A DNA stretch of 64,000 nucleotides from Acidovorax sp. NO-1. GTDB lineage: Bacteria; Pseudomonadota; Gammaproteobacteria; Burkholderiales; Burkholderiaceae_C. The stretch's first letter is position 1. Every line of letters begins with the position of its first letter. This document shows, in pieces, positions 8,759 to 16,567 of this stretch. The stretch lies in assembly GCF_000238595.1 (NCBI RefSeq), contig NZ_AGTS01000083.1:62001-126000 (forward strand), given 5' to 3'. The notes below the pieces were generated by a model, which saw only the letters and a list, made by a program, of their open reading frames with translations, ran no database searches and was not told where the DNA came from. The position numbers were made by a program, and so were the translations under genes.

Positions 8759-8998
8759 TTACAGAGCTTTATGCGTGCCGTCGCAAAGCGCGCCGTTCTT
8801 GCTTTGCTTGCAGCCGCAAAAATAGACAGTCTTGCTTTCGTCGGCGCTGTAGTTGGTCGGCACGAACTCGCCGCCCTTGTGGCTGCCGTCGCAGAACGGC
8901 TGCGATTTGCTGAGACCGCAGGCACACCAGTAGTAGTCCTTGCCTTTTTCCACGTCGATTGCGAACGGCGTGGTGGCGGCGATATGCGGCTTACTCAT
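8759..8998 (-). CDS. CDGSH-type iron-sulfur protein with two clusters
   Basis: A 79-aa protein with two CDGSH motifs: C25, C27, C36, H40 (CACGLSKSQPFCDGSH) and C61, C63, C72, H76 (CGCKQSKNGALCDGTH). Each should bind a redox-active 2Fe-2S cluster with 3Cys-1His ligation. The start ATG 8998 is fixed by a strong AGGAG seven bases upstream and by the motif spacing; the longer reading frame is not needed. It heads an operon with the LigB-type dioxygenase and DUF5519 gene and is divergent from a LysR regulator. It could supply electrons or keep dioxygenase iron reduced; that role is inferred from position only. Confidence 0.9.
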   Translation of the reverse strand: MSKPHIAATTPFAIDVEKGKDYYWCACGLSKSQPFCDGSHKGGEFVPTNYSADESKTVYFCGCKQSKNGALCDGTHKAL

Positions 8999-9187
8999 GT
9001 TGAGCTCCTGAGGATGATTAAGAAGTGATACGGCATTGGTTGAAGGCATCAACGAAAGCGCGGCTGATGGGCAGCCTCTTTGAGACTGGATGTCTACCCG
9101 ACTGACCATGAGGAATAGCTTAATGTTTAATTTTGGTTAATCAATAGCTGTATTATTAACACATCATTTCCTCACAAGAAACCATAA
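8999..9187. promoter_or_regulatory. divergent control region between CDGSH operon and lysR gene
   Basis: A 189-bp intergenic region whose 9115-9170 part is strikingly AT-rich against GC-rich surroundings. It holds repeated TTAAT/ATTAA elements, and TATTAT at 9151-9156 could be a -10 box for the LysR gene. LysR-type regulators usually bind such a divergent gap and control both sides. I see no confident -35 box. Confidence 0.45.
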
Positions 9188-10099
9188 ATGGATCGTCTGA
9201 CCAGCCTTCGCGTTTTCAGGGAAGTGGTCGAGGCTGGCAGCTTTTCCCGCGCCGCGGCGCGCCTCACCATGTCCGCTCCGATGGCCAGCAAGCATGTCGC
9301 CCAGCTCGAACGAGACCTCGGTGCGAGGTTGCTGCACAGGACCAGCCGCAAGCTCAGCCTGACGGAGGCCGGCGCGATGTACTACGCACAATGCCGCGAG
9401 GCGCTCGACACGCTGCAGGCTGCCGAAGCGGCGCTTCGGCAAAGCGCGCAGGCACCACGCGGACAATTGAAAATCAGCGCGCCCGTCTGGTGTGCAAACC
9501 GGCATTTCGCCAGCGTACTGGCGGCCTACCGCAACACCTATCCGGAGGTGCTGGTCGACATGCGACTGGAGAACCGCAAGATCGACCTGGTCGCCGACGG
9601 CTACGACCTCGCGCTGCGCGCCACGCGCGAACTGTCCCCGGCGCTGATTGCACGGCCGATTTGTCCCGTGCAGTTCCACCTGGTCGCAACCCCGGCTTAC
9701 CTGAAGCGCGAAGGCTCTCCGCGCAGACCCTCCGATCTGGTCAGGTGCAGCGCCGTGGTACCCAACTACGTGAACCTCGATGGCCTCGAAATGCAGGGAC
9801 CTGCCGGCAAGGCGCGGATCAAGCTGAATGCGGTGATGCGCTCGGACGACAGCACGCTCACCTATCACGCGATGCACGCCGGCATGGGCATGGCGTTCCT
9901 CCCCGAATGGACGGTCGACGACGATCTGGCCGCGGGCTGCCTCGCGCGCGTGCTGCCGACCTACACGGTGCCCCCTTTCACGCTGTATGCGGTTTACACG
10001 AATCGGCAGTACGTGACACCCAAGCTGAGAACCTTCATCGACTTCTTCAGTGAAGCGCTTGGCGGGGGCAAGTCGTTAGCGCAACAGCCGGATCGATGA
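9188..10099 (+). CDS. LysR-family transcriptional regulator
   Basis: A 303-aa LysR protein. The winged helix-turn-helix occupies residues 1-60 (MDRLTSLRVFREVVEAGS, SRAAARLTMSAPMASKHVAQLE, RLLHRTSRKLSLTEAG). The effector-binding domain follows from about residue 90 (GQLKISAPVWCANRHFASVL), with the common GLALRATREL-like pocket motif present as YDLALRATRELS. It belongs to the large CrgA/AaeR-like group. The divergent CDGSH/dioxygenase/DUF5519 operon is its likely target. The ribosome site is weak (AAGAAA). The effector is unknown. It converges on the ACAD gene ending at 10166. Confidence 0.9.
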   Translation: MDRLTSLRVFREVVEAGSFSRAAARLTMSAPMASKHVAQLERDLGARLLHRTSRKLSLTEAGAMYYAQCREALDTLQAAEAALRQSAQAPRGQLKISAPVWCANRHFASVLAAYRNTYPEVLVDMRLENRKIDLVADGYDLALRATRELSPALIARPICPVQFHLVATPAYLKREGSPRRPSDLVRCSAVVPNYVNLDGLEMQGPAGKARIKLNAVMRSDDSTLTYHAMHAGMGMAFLPEWTVDDDLAAGCLARVLPTYTVPPFTLYAVYTNRQYVTPKLRTFIDFFSEALGGGKSLAQQPDR

Positions 10100-10165
10100 A
10101 CCGAAACTGTTGCAAGCCCCGGGTGTCGATCACTTCGCCGCTGATCGTGGGCACAAAAGCGGCGG

Positions 10166-11143
10166 CTAAACAGACCGCACAAAATCAACGATGGACACAT
10201 CGGCAGAAAGCACGCGCTGGCCGATCAACACATTCCAGTGCGCCTCCGAGCCATGCGCCATGCGCCACTCGTGCAGGCGCCGGGTCAGCAATTGCAGGTC
10301 GTATTCTTCCGCAATACCGATAGCGCCGTGCAGTGCATGCGCGATGGAGGCGACCAGAACCGCCGCCTCACTGGTGCGGGACTTGGCCATCGCTGCGGCG
10401 AGCAGGGACGGTGCCGCAGCGTCGGTGTGGAAGGCCGCTTCGGCTGCCATCGAGGCAGCAGCCACATGTTCGGCCATGACGCTCAACTGGTGCTGCACCG
10501 CCTGGAACTTGCCCAGGGTTTTGCCGAACTGGATGCGGTCATTGCAGTGTTTCAGTGTCATTTCGAACACACGGGTCATGGCCCCGCTGAGCACGGCGGC
10601 GTGCAAGGCCGCCGCGAACGTCGGCAGCAGCGGGCCAGCGCCGGGCACGTGCGTCGCGACGCGCGCATCGGACCAGCGCAGGGTGGCCGTCAGGCTCCCG
10701 TGCACGCCGCTTGCTTCACGCTGCGCCGCTGCGCAGTGCAGCAGCAACAAGGCATCACCATCTTGGGCCAGCACGAAATCCGCCAGCATGCCGTAAGGTG
10801 TGAAAGAGCACACGATAGCGCCACCGGCCTCGCGCCGCAACGCAGCGCCCAGCGTAATCATGCCGCTGGGCATCGCAAACTGCGACCCCAGCAGCGCTCG
10901 CGCCACAATCGTCTGCGCCACCGGCACCGGCACCGTGTAGCGGCCGAAGCTGCACAGTATCGGGAACAGATCGGCCAGCGGGAGGCCGGCACCGCCAGCG
11001 TCCTCGGACGCCAGCAGTTCGAGGAAGCCGGCACCTTGCAGCGCCTGCCACAGCTTAAGCGGCGAGCCGCCCGCTTCAATCGCGCGCACCACGGCGGGCG
11101 TGCACTGGTCCTGGAGGATATCTTCAATCGCTTGTGCAAACAT
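10166..11143 (-). CDS. short acyl-CoA dehydrogenase subunit, likely partner of the upstream ACAD
   Basis: A 325-aa member of the ACAD family, about 60 residues shorter than usual. The C-terminal helical domain is recognisable (DRIQFGKTLGKFQAVQHQLSVMAEH, then LHGAIGIAEEYDLQLLTRRLHEWR). The place of the common EGTSE catalytic motif reads MAHGSEAHWN, so the usual Glu is absent. The middle beta domain is weak. Such short ACADs act as one half of alpha2beta2 enzymes (ChsE-type, PimD-like). The gene starts 15 bp after the larger ACAD at 11159-12352 and ends the 18-gene minus-strand run. Which subunit holds FAD and the base cannot be decided by eye. Confidence 0.8.
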   Translation of the reverse strand: MFAQAIEDILQDQCTPAVVRAIEAGGSPLKLWQALQGAGFLELLASEDAGGAGLPLADLFPILCSFGRYTVPVPVAQTIVARALLGSQFAMPSGMITLGAALRREAGGAIVCSFTPYGMLADFVLAQDGDALLLLHCAAAQREASGVHGSLTATLRWSDARVATHVPGAGPLLPTFAAALHAAVLSGAMTRVFEMTLKHCNDRIQFGKTLGKFQAVQHQLSVMAEHVAAASMAAEAAFHTDAAAPSLLAAAMAKSRTSEAAVLVASIAHALHGAIGIAEEYDLQLLTRRLHEWRMAHGSEAHWNVLIGQRVLSADVSIVDFVRSV

Positions 11144-11158
11144 GGAATGCTTTCTTTT

Positions 11159-12352
11159 TCAGCGCAGACCCAGACCGCGCGCGATCATGCCGCGCAGGAT
11201 CTCGCGCGTGCCGCCGCGCAGGGAATAGGTGGGCGCCATCTGGCTCACATAAGCCACGGCGCGGTACAACTCGGCATCGACCAGGGCGTCCGGGTCCATG
11301 GCGAGGGCGGCTTCGATCACAGAGGGAATGCTCTGCTCGAATTCGGTGCCAATGTCCTTGACCAGGGCCGCTTCGACCAACGGGCTGTCCCCGTTGACGA
11401 GCTTGGCCGTGACGGCGATCGACATGTTGCGCAGCGTGGCCAGGTGCGTGGCGAAACGCCCGATGGTGGCGGCATGGACCGAGACCGCCGGTGTCTTGCG
11501 CAGGCAGGTGATCCAGTGCTCCAGCAGCACGATGCTGGAGTACACCCGCTCCGGGCCGCTGCGCTCGAAGGCCAGTTCGGCATTGACTTGCGCCCAGCCG
11601 CTGCCTTCATGGCCGATCAACGCGTCGTCGGTCAGCAGCACGTTGTCGAAGAACACTTCGGAAAAATGTGCATCACCCGCCAGGTCACGGATCGGGCGCA
11701 CCGTCACGCCGGGCAATGCCAGATCGACAATGAACTGCGACAAGCCTTTTTGCCGGTCCTGCGGCTCGCCCGACGAGCGCACCAGCGCGATCATGTAGTG
11801 GCAGTGCTGCGCGTTGGTGGTCCATATCTTGCGGCCGTTCAGCCGCCAGCCGCTTGAACCGTCAATTTGGCAGCGCGTGGCCCGCGTGCCGACGCTGGCG
11901 AGGTCGGAGCCGGCATTGGGCTCACTCATGCCGATGCAGAAAAACGCCTCGGCGGCGCAGATTTTCGGCAGGTAGAACTGGCGTTGCGCCTCCGTGCCGA
12001 ACTTGAGGATCAAGGGCCCGCTCTGGCGGTCGGCGATCCAGTGCGCGGAAACCGGGGCGCCGGCGGCCAGCAGTTCTTCCACCAGCACGAAGCGCGAGAA
12101 GGCGTCCAGGCTGGCGCCACCGTATTGCGCCGGCAAGGTCACGCCGACCCAGCCCCGTGCGGCCAGCTTCTTGCTGAAAGCGGCATTGAAACCCATCCAT
12201 GAACGGGCCCGGATGTCGGCGGGCATTGGCTCAAAACTGGATTGGAGAAAGGCCTTCACCTCGGCGCGAAATGAATTCGTCCCGGCGGGCAGGGCGGCGA
12301 ACCGGAAAGCGGACAGCAGGTTGTTCAAGAAATTTTCCTCCGAGGGGTTCAT
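11159..12352 (-). CDS. acyl-CoA dehydrogenase, large subunit type
   Basis: A 397-aa FAD-dependent ACAD. The N-terminal helical domain contains GWVGVTLPAQYGGASLD; the FAD/substrate loop reads FCIGMSEPNAGSDLASVGT (about 138-156); WRLNGRKIWTTNAQHCHY follows, and the C-terminus has YSLRGGTREILRG. Gly replaces Glu at the common base position, as in FadE29/FadE17-type subunits that carry the base elsewhere or in a partner. Start is ATG 12352. It sits 36 bp after one ACAD and 15 bp before a short ACAD, and I infer it pairs with the short one. Electrons would pass to ETF and then to the ETF-QO at 60253. Confidence 0.85.
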   Translation of the reverse strand: MNPSEENFLNNLLSAFRFAALPAGTNSFRAEVKAFLQSSFEPMPADIRARSWMGFNAAFSKKLAARGWVGVTLPAQYGGASLDAFSRFVLVEELLAAGAPVSAHWIADRQSGPLILKFGTEAQRQFYLPKICAAEAFFCIGMSEPNAGSDLASVGTRATRCQIDGSSGWRLNGRKIWTTNAQHCHYMIALVRSSGEPQDRQKGLSQFIVDLALPGVTVRPIRDLAGDAHFSEVFFDNVLLTDDALIGHEGSGWAQVNAELAFERSGPERVYSSIVLLEHWITCLRKTPAVSVHAATIGRFATHLATLRNMSIAVTAKLVNGDSPLVEAALVKDIGTEFEQSIPSVIEAALAMDPDALVDAELYRAVAYVSQMAPTYSLRGGTREILRGMIARGLGLR

Positions 12353-12388
12353 TCACCGCCGAGTTGAGGCGCCGCCCCAGGCGATACA

Positions 12389-13558
12389 TCAGATCGGGCT
12401 GCGCTCCACCAGCTGGGCGGAAATGATCAGGCGCTGCAATTCGTTGGTGCCCTCGCCGATGCACAGCAGCGGCGCATCGCGGTAGTAGCGCTCGACATTC
12501 ATTTCCTTCGAGTAGCCATAAGCCCCGTGGATGCGCAAGGCCTCCATCGAGTTCTCGACCGCCGCCTCGCTGGCGAACAGCTTGGCCATGCCGGCTTCCA
12601 TGTCGCAACGCTGGCCGGCGTCATAAGCCCGCGCGGCCTGTTCAACCAGCAGACGCGCCGCCTCCGCCCGGGTGGCCATGTCGGCCAGCTTGAGTTGGAT
12701 CGCCTGGTGTTCGCAGATCGGCTTGCCGAAGGTGCGACGCAGTTGGGCATAGGCTACCGACTCCTCCAGGCAGGCGCGCGCCACACCCACGCCGCGCGCA
12801 GCCACATTGATGCGCCCAAGTTCCAGTCCGCCCATCACGTGCTTGAAACCCTGTCCCTCCACGCCACCGACCAAGTTGGCGGCCGGCACGCGAAAGTTGT
12901 CGAACACCAGCTCGGCGCTGTCGATGCCCTTGTAGCCGAGCTTTTCCAGCTTCTTGGTGGACGTGAAGCCCGGGCCCTTCTCGCAGATGAACAGGCTCAT
13001 GCCGCGATGGCGCGGTTGCGCTTCGGGGTCGGTCTTGACCAGCACGGCAAAGACCTGGCCATGGATGCCGTTGGATATCCAGGTCTTGGTGCCGTTGATG
13101 ACGTAATGGTCGCCGTCGCGGCGCGCCACCGTGCGCACCGCCTGCAAGTCGGTGCCGCAATCGGGCTCGGTCAGCGCCAACCCGCCGCGCAGTTCGCCGC
13201 TGGCAAAGCGCGGCAAAAAATGCTGGCGCTGCGCCACGGTGCCGTTGCGCTGCACGCAGGCGGCCATTATGAGGTGCGAGTTGATGATGCCCGACACCGA
13301 CATCCAGACCCGCGCGATGCGCTCCACCACCTTGGCATAGGTGCTGGCCGACAGGCCCAGGCCGCCGTACTCCTCGCGGATGATGCAGCCGAACAGGCCC
13401 ATCTCGCGCATGCCGGCCACAATGTCGGCCGGCCATTCGTCGGCATGCTCGAGCCGCTGCGCCACCGGCTTGATCTCGCGGTCCACAAAGCGTTCGACGG
13501 CGTCGAGCACCATATTTTCTTTTTCGGCATCAAAGGCCACGGACTGGCTGGTCGTCAT
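12389..13558 (-). CDS. acyl-CoA dehydrogenase (canonical, catalytic Glu present)
   Basis: A 389-aa ACAD with a complete set of motifs: FGCIIREEYGGLGLS, LALTEPDCGTDLQAVRT for the FAD/substrate contact, YVINGTKTWISNGIHG, LRRTFGKPICEHQAIQLKLADM, and near the C-terminus CIGEGTNELQRLII, where Glu (about 369) is the expected base. It should act as a homotetramer on an acyl-CoA of unknown chain. The start codon overlaps the stop of the MmgE/PrpD gene by one base (TGATG), showing tight coupling. Confidence 0.9.
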   Translation of the reverse strand: MTTSQSVAFDAEKENMVLDAVERFVDREIKPVAQRLEHADEWPADIVAGMREMGLFGCIIREEYGGLGLSASTYAKVVERIARVWMSVSGIINSHLIMAACVQRNGTVAQRQHFLPRFASGELRGGLALTEPDCGTDLQAVRTVARRDGDHYVINGTKTWISNGIHGQVFAVLVKTDPEAQPRHRGMSLFICEKGPGFTSTKKLEKLGYKGIDSAELVFDNFRVPAANLVGGVEGQGFKHVMGGLELGRINVAARGVGVARACLEESVAYAQLRRTFGKPICEHQAIQLKLADMATRAEAARLLVEQAARAYDAGQRCDMEAGMAKLFASEAAVENSMEALRIHGAYGYSKEMNVERYYRDAPLLCIGEGTNELQRLIISAQLVERSPI

Positions 13559-14982
13559 CAGAGGGTTCCGGAAGTGTTGGAATGGGTCAGGGTCTGCGCC
13601 AGGACGGCGGCATCTGGGGCGCGGTCGGCTGTCAGCAGCGCGTCGAGCAGGCGTAGCGCCTGCTCGCGCGGCAAGGTCAGTAGCGCATTGCCCATGAATT
13701 TGGCTTCGATGTCAGCGGCCGTGATGGGGCGCCCCGGCGCGCCGCGGTGCGCGGCCTCGCGGTGGCGCAGCTCGCGCCCATCGTGCGTGCGCACGCGCAG
13801 CTCGCCGGAAAAGAAGGTGGGGTAATCGGCATCGGGGTCGGCCGCGTGTTCGATGCGGTCAGCCAGCGCCTGCACCTGCGGGTCGCTCAGGTTGGCGGCA
13901 TCCAGTTCGGCCAGCCCCAGCTCGCCGCGCAGCAGGGCCAGCGCGACCAGATGGTGAATGCTGAACTGCGATTCATAGACGTTGGCCGGTCGCCGCTTGG
14001 CCGCCACCGGCTCGCACACCACCGGGTGCACCCCTTGCGGCAGCAGCACCTGTACCGAAGCGATCTCGTCAGTGCGCAGACCGGCCGCGCGCAGCGCCAG
14101 CGCGGCATCGATGCTGGCGTGCGTGAAGTGGCAGGTTGGATACAACTTGACCGCCACATCCATCAGTTCCCAGCGCTCGCCCAGGCCGCGCGCGCACAAG
14201 GACAAATCGGCGTTTAGGCCGCGCGCGGCCAGGTGACTGGCGTACAGACCAAAGCGGCCTTCATAGGGCTGCGACGGGCCGCGGAATCCGGCACCGGCCA
14301 ACGCCGTGGCGGTCAGCCCGCTGACACCGGCCCAGCCCGAGTGCATGCGCTTGGTCCAGGCGCCGTCGCTCAGAAATTCCATGCTGCCTGATGCCATCGA
14401 CAGCACCACGCCTTGCGCGTGCTCAAGGCCCGCCTGATCCAGTCCCATCAGCTTGCCGGCCGCCAGTGCGCACCCAAAAGCCCCCACCAGGCCAGTCGGG
14501 TGAAAGCCCACGTCGTGGAAGCGTCCCTGGGCCGCTGCACCCAGACGTGCCGCCACCTCGATCGCCAGCACATAGGTCATGATCATCTCGGCCCCGCTGG
14601 CATGCCGCTGCGCCGCCAGACCCAGCGCCAGCGGAAAGGCGCTGGCGCTGGGGTGGGTGATCGCGCCGGGGTGGGTGTCGTCGAAATCCAGCCCGTGGAC
14701 CAGGATGCCATTCATCAGCACCGCATCGCGCAGCGGCAGGGGGGCAAAGGCACCCATGACGGCGCTGTCACCCGCACCGCCCAGGGCGTGCAAGCCGCGG
14801 TAAGCGCAGTGCGCGAAGTCGTGCTGGGACGAAGCCAAGGCGATGCCCAGTGCGTCGAGCATCAGCAGCTTGGCCTGTTCGACCACGGCTGCGGGCAGCA
14901 TGTCTGGCGTCAGGCCGTGCGCGAAGGCGGCCAGTTGGGCGGCGATGCTGGGGGCAGGGAGGGTTGTCGTGTCGGCTGGCAT
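13558..14982 (-). CDS. MmgE/PrpD-family protein
   Basis: A 474-aa member of the MmgE/PrpD family, which includes 2-methylcitrate dehydratase and cis-aconitate decarboxylase. Recognisable stretches are LLMLDALGIALASS, LVHGLDFDDTHPGAITHPSA cut as HGLDFDDTHPGA (about 97-108), GFHPTGLVGAFGCALAAGKL, and LYPTCHFTHASIDAAL. I chose ATG 14982 because TAAGGT lies at ribosome-site distance and the homologous region begins there. Its presence between ACADs and a carboxylase suggests dehydration, hydration or decarboxylation of a polycarboxylic CoA-pathway product. The specific reaction is unknown; family membership alone does not predict it. Confidence 0.8.
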   Translation of the reverse strand: MPADTTTLPAPSIAAQLAAFAHGLTPDMLPAAVVEQAKLLMLDALGIALASSQHDFAHCAYRGLHALGGAGDSAVMGAFAPLPLRDAVLMNGILVHGLDFDDTHPGAITHPSASAFPLALGLAAQRHASGAEMIMTYVLAIEVAARLGAAAQGRFHDVGFHPTGLVGAFGCALAAGKLMGLDQAGLEHAQGVVLSMASGSMEFLSDGAWTKRMHSGWAGVSGLTATALAGAGFRGPSQPYEGRFGLYASHLAARGLNADLSLCARGLGERWELMDVAVKLYPTCHFTHASIDAALALRAAGLRTDEIASVQVLLPQGVHPVVCEPVAAKRRPANVYESQFSIHHLVALALLRGELGLAELDAANLSDPQVQALADRIEHAADPDADYPTFFSGELRVRTHDGRELRHREAAHRGAPGRPITAADIEAKFMGNALLTLPREQALRLLDALLTADRAPDAAVLAQTLTHSNTSGTL

Positions 14983-15015
14983 GTGGAATAACCTTACTTG
15001 TATTCTTCGTATCAC

Positions 15016-15666
15016 TCAGAGTGTGCCAAGCGCAGCAAGAGACTGGGCGTATTGCTTCTGCTGGTCCTGACCGCGGTTGACGCTGCCCCCGACCGGCCGC
15101 AGCAAGCCGTCGCGCAGGCCGTAGACCAACCCGTGCACCTCGACTTGCTGCCCGCACTCCCAGGCGCGGCGCAGGGTGGTGGTGCGGCACACGTTGCTGA
15201 CCTGCTCGATCACGTTCATCTCGCAAAGCCGCGCTGCGCGCTCGTCAACGCTGGAAATGCCGTCGAACCGATCAGCGTGTTTGCGCGCCACGTCCTCCAG
15301 ATGGCGCAGCCAGTTCTCGGCCAGACCGGTGCGGCGCTGTTCTATCACCGCCTGCACGCCGCCGCAGCCGTAGTGGCCCACCACGAGAACATGCTCGACC
15401 TTCAACACCTCGACCGCATACTGCAGAACCGTCAGGCAGTTCAGATCGGAGTGCACCACCAGGTTGCCGACGTTGCGGTGCACGAACACCTCGCCAGGCC
15501 GCAGGCCCAGAATTTCGTTGGCCGGCACCCGGCTGTCGGAACAGCCGATCCACAGGTAGCGCGGCATCTGCTGGTGCGCCAGCCGCTCGAAGTACTGCGG
15601 ATCTTCCGCAGCGCAGCGCGCCGACCAGGCACGGTTGTTCTCCAGCAGAGGGGCCAGGCTGGACAT
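15016..15666 (-). CDS. can: beta-class carbonic anhydrase
   Basis: A 216-aa beta-carbonic anhydrase interconverting CO2 and bicarbonate with zinc. Ligands are C42, D44 (with R46) in GCSDSRVPANE and H98, C101 in GHYGCGG. The start ATG 15666 gives the common N-terminus LLENNRAW and has GGAG upstream; ATG 15687, which overlaps the crotonase stop as TGATG, is a possible alternative. It is embedded in a minus-strand run that also encodes a complete biotin-dependent acyl-CoA carboxylase, whose co-substrate is bicarbonate, so it probably feeds that enzyme. Length and motifs are normal. Confidence 0.93.
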   Translation of the reverse strand: MSSLAPLLENNRAWSARCAAEDPQYFERLAHQQMPRYLWIGCSDSRVPANEILGLRPGEVFVHRNVGNLVVHSDLNCLTVLQYAVEVLKVEHVLVVGHYGCGGVQAVIEQRRTGLAENWLRHLEDVARKHADRFDGISSVDERAARLCEMNVIEQVSNVCRTTTLRRAWECGQQVEVHGLVYGLRDGLLRPVGGSVNRGQDQQKQYAQSLAALGTL

Positions 15667-15686
15667 GGCATCTCCACGGAGCGACA

Positions 15687-16475
15687 TCAACGCCCCTTCC
15701 ACACCGGCTTGCGCTTCTCGGCGAAGGCACGCGGACCTTCCTGCGCGTCCTCGCTGGCGTAAGCGGCACGGTAGATGTTGTGGGCCAGCGCCATACCGGC
15801 CTCGCAGCCGGCGCTCATCGCCGTCATGATCGATTCCTTGCCCGCCATCACCGACAGCGGCGCGTTGTCGCGGATGCGTTCGGCCAATGCGGTGGCGCGA
15901 GCGCGCACGGCATCCGGCGTGTCTTCCAGGTAGTTGATGAAACCGAGCCCATGAAAGGTTTCGATCGGATACAGGTCGCCGGTCAGCACCATCTCCATCA
16001 GCAGCGGCTGCGGCAGCATCCACAGCAGGGGAATGGCCCACGGGCTACCGCGCCCGGCGATGCGGGTTTCGGTGATGCCGACCTGCGTGCCCTTGAGGCC
16101 GACGCGCAAATCCGAGTTCAGGCTCAGCATCATGCCGCCGGCAATCAGGTGCCCGGTCATGGCCGCGATGATGGGCTTGGCCACACGGCGCTGGCGGCCA
16201 TGGAACGGGTCCTTCATCTTGGTCAGGATGTCCACGCCTTCTTCCTTCTTGACACGCGAAGCCTCACGCAGGTCGAGCCCGGCGCAGAAGGTGCCGCAGT
16301 CGGCAGAAGTCAGGATTGCCACGCGTATGTTTTTGTCGGCATCGACTTCACCCCACAGATCGTGCAGCCGGTTGGCGGCGGCCGGTGACAGCGCGTTACG
16401 CATCTCGGGGCGGTTGATCTTCACGGTGGCAATGCCATCGCGCACTTCGTACAAAACCGTTTCTGCTTCACTCAT
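15687..16475 (-). CDS. enoyl-CoA hydratase/isomerase (crotonase) family protein
   Basis: A 262-aa crotonase-fold protein. The CoA-binding and oxyanion regions are present: KINRPEMRNALSPAAANRL, GTFCAGLDLREASR (about 60-73) and GHLIAGGMMLSLNSDLRVG (about 104-122). The first of the two hydratase glutamates (normally in GxELA) is missing; the second region reads GITETRIAGRGS and keeps a Glu. It is therefore more likely an isomerase, hydrolase or lyase variant than a standard hydratase. Start ATG 16475 is fixed by AGGAG 12 bases upstream. It overlaps the carbonic anhydrase by one base if the latter's longer form is used. Confidence 0.85.
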   Translation of the reverse strand: MSEAETVLYEVRDGIATVKINRPEMRNALSPAAANRLHDLWGEVDADKNIRVAILTSADCGTFCAGLDLREASRVKKEEGVDILTKMKDPFHGRQRRVAKPIIAAMTGHLIAGGMMLSLNSDLRVGLKGTQVGITETRIAGRGSPWAIPLLWMLPQPLLMEMVLTGDLYPIETFHGLGFINYLEDTPDAVRARATALAERIRDNAPLSVMAGKESIMTAMSAGCEAGMALAHNIYRAAYASEDAQEGPRAFAEKRKPVWKGR

Positions 16476-16519
16476 ATCCTGATCTCCTGTTAAAAAATTG
16501 CTTGCTCTGCACATACGAA

Positions 16520-16535
16520 CGCTGATTCGTCAGCG
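16520..16535 (-). other. small hairpin in the leader of the crotonase gene
   Basis: A 6-bp perfect stem with 4-nt loop (CGCTGA ttcg TCAGCG on the plus strand) lies in the 92-bp gap between the metallo-hydrolase and crotonase genes. No T run follows directly, so it is not an obvious terminator; it could stabilise or separate mRNA segments of the long operon. Confidence 0.3.
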
Positions 16536-16567
16536 CCTTCGTCGCATGATTCACTCCGTGACCGATT

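Noticed and set aside
10238-11857. 539-codon open frame on the plus strand
   Set aside because: Opposite two ACAD genes, with Arg/Gly/His/Gln-rich low-complexity character; no motif.
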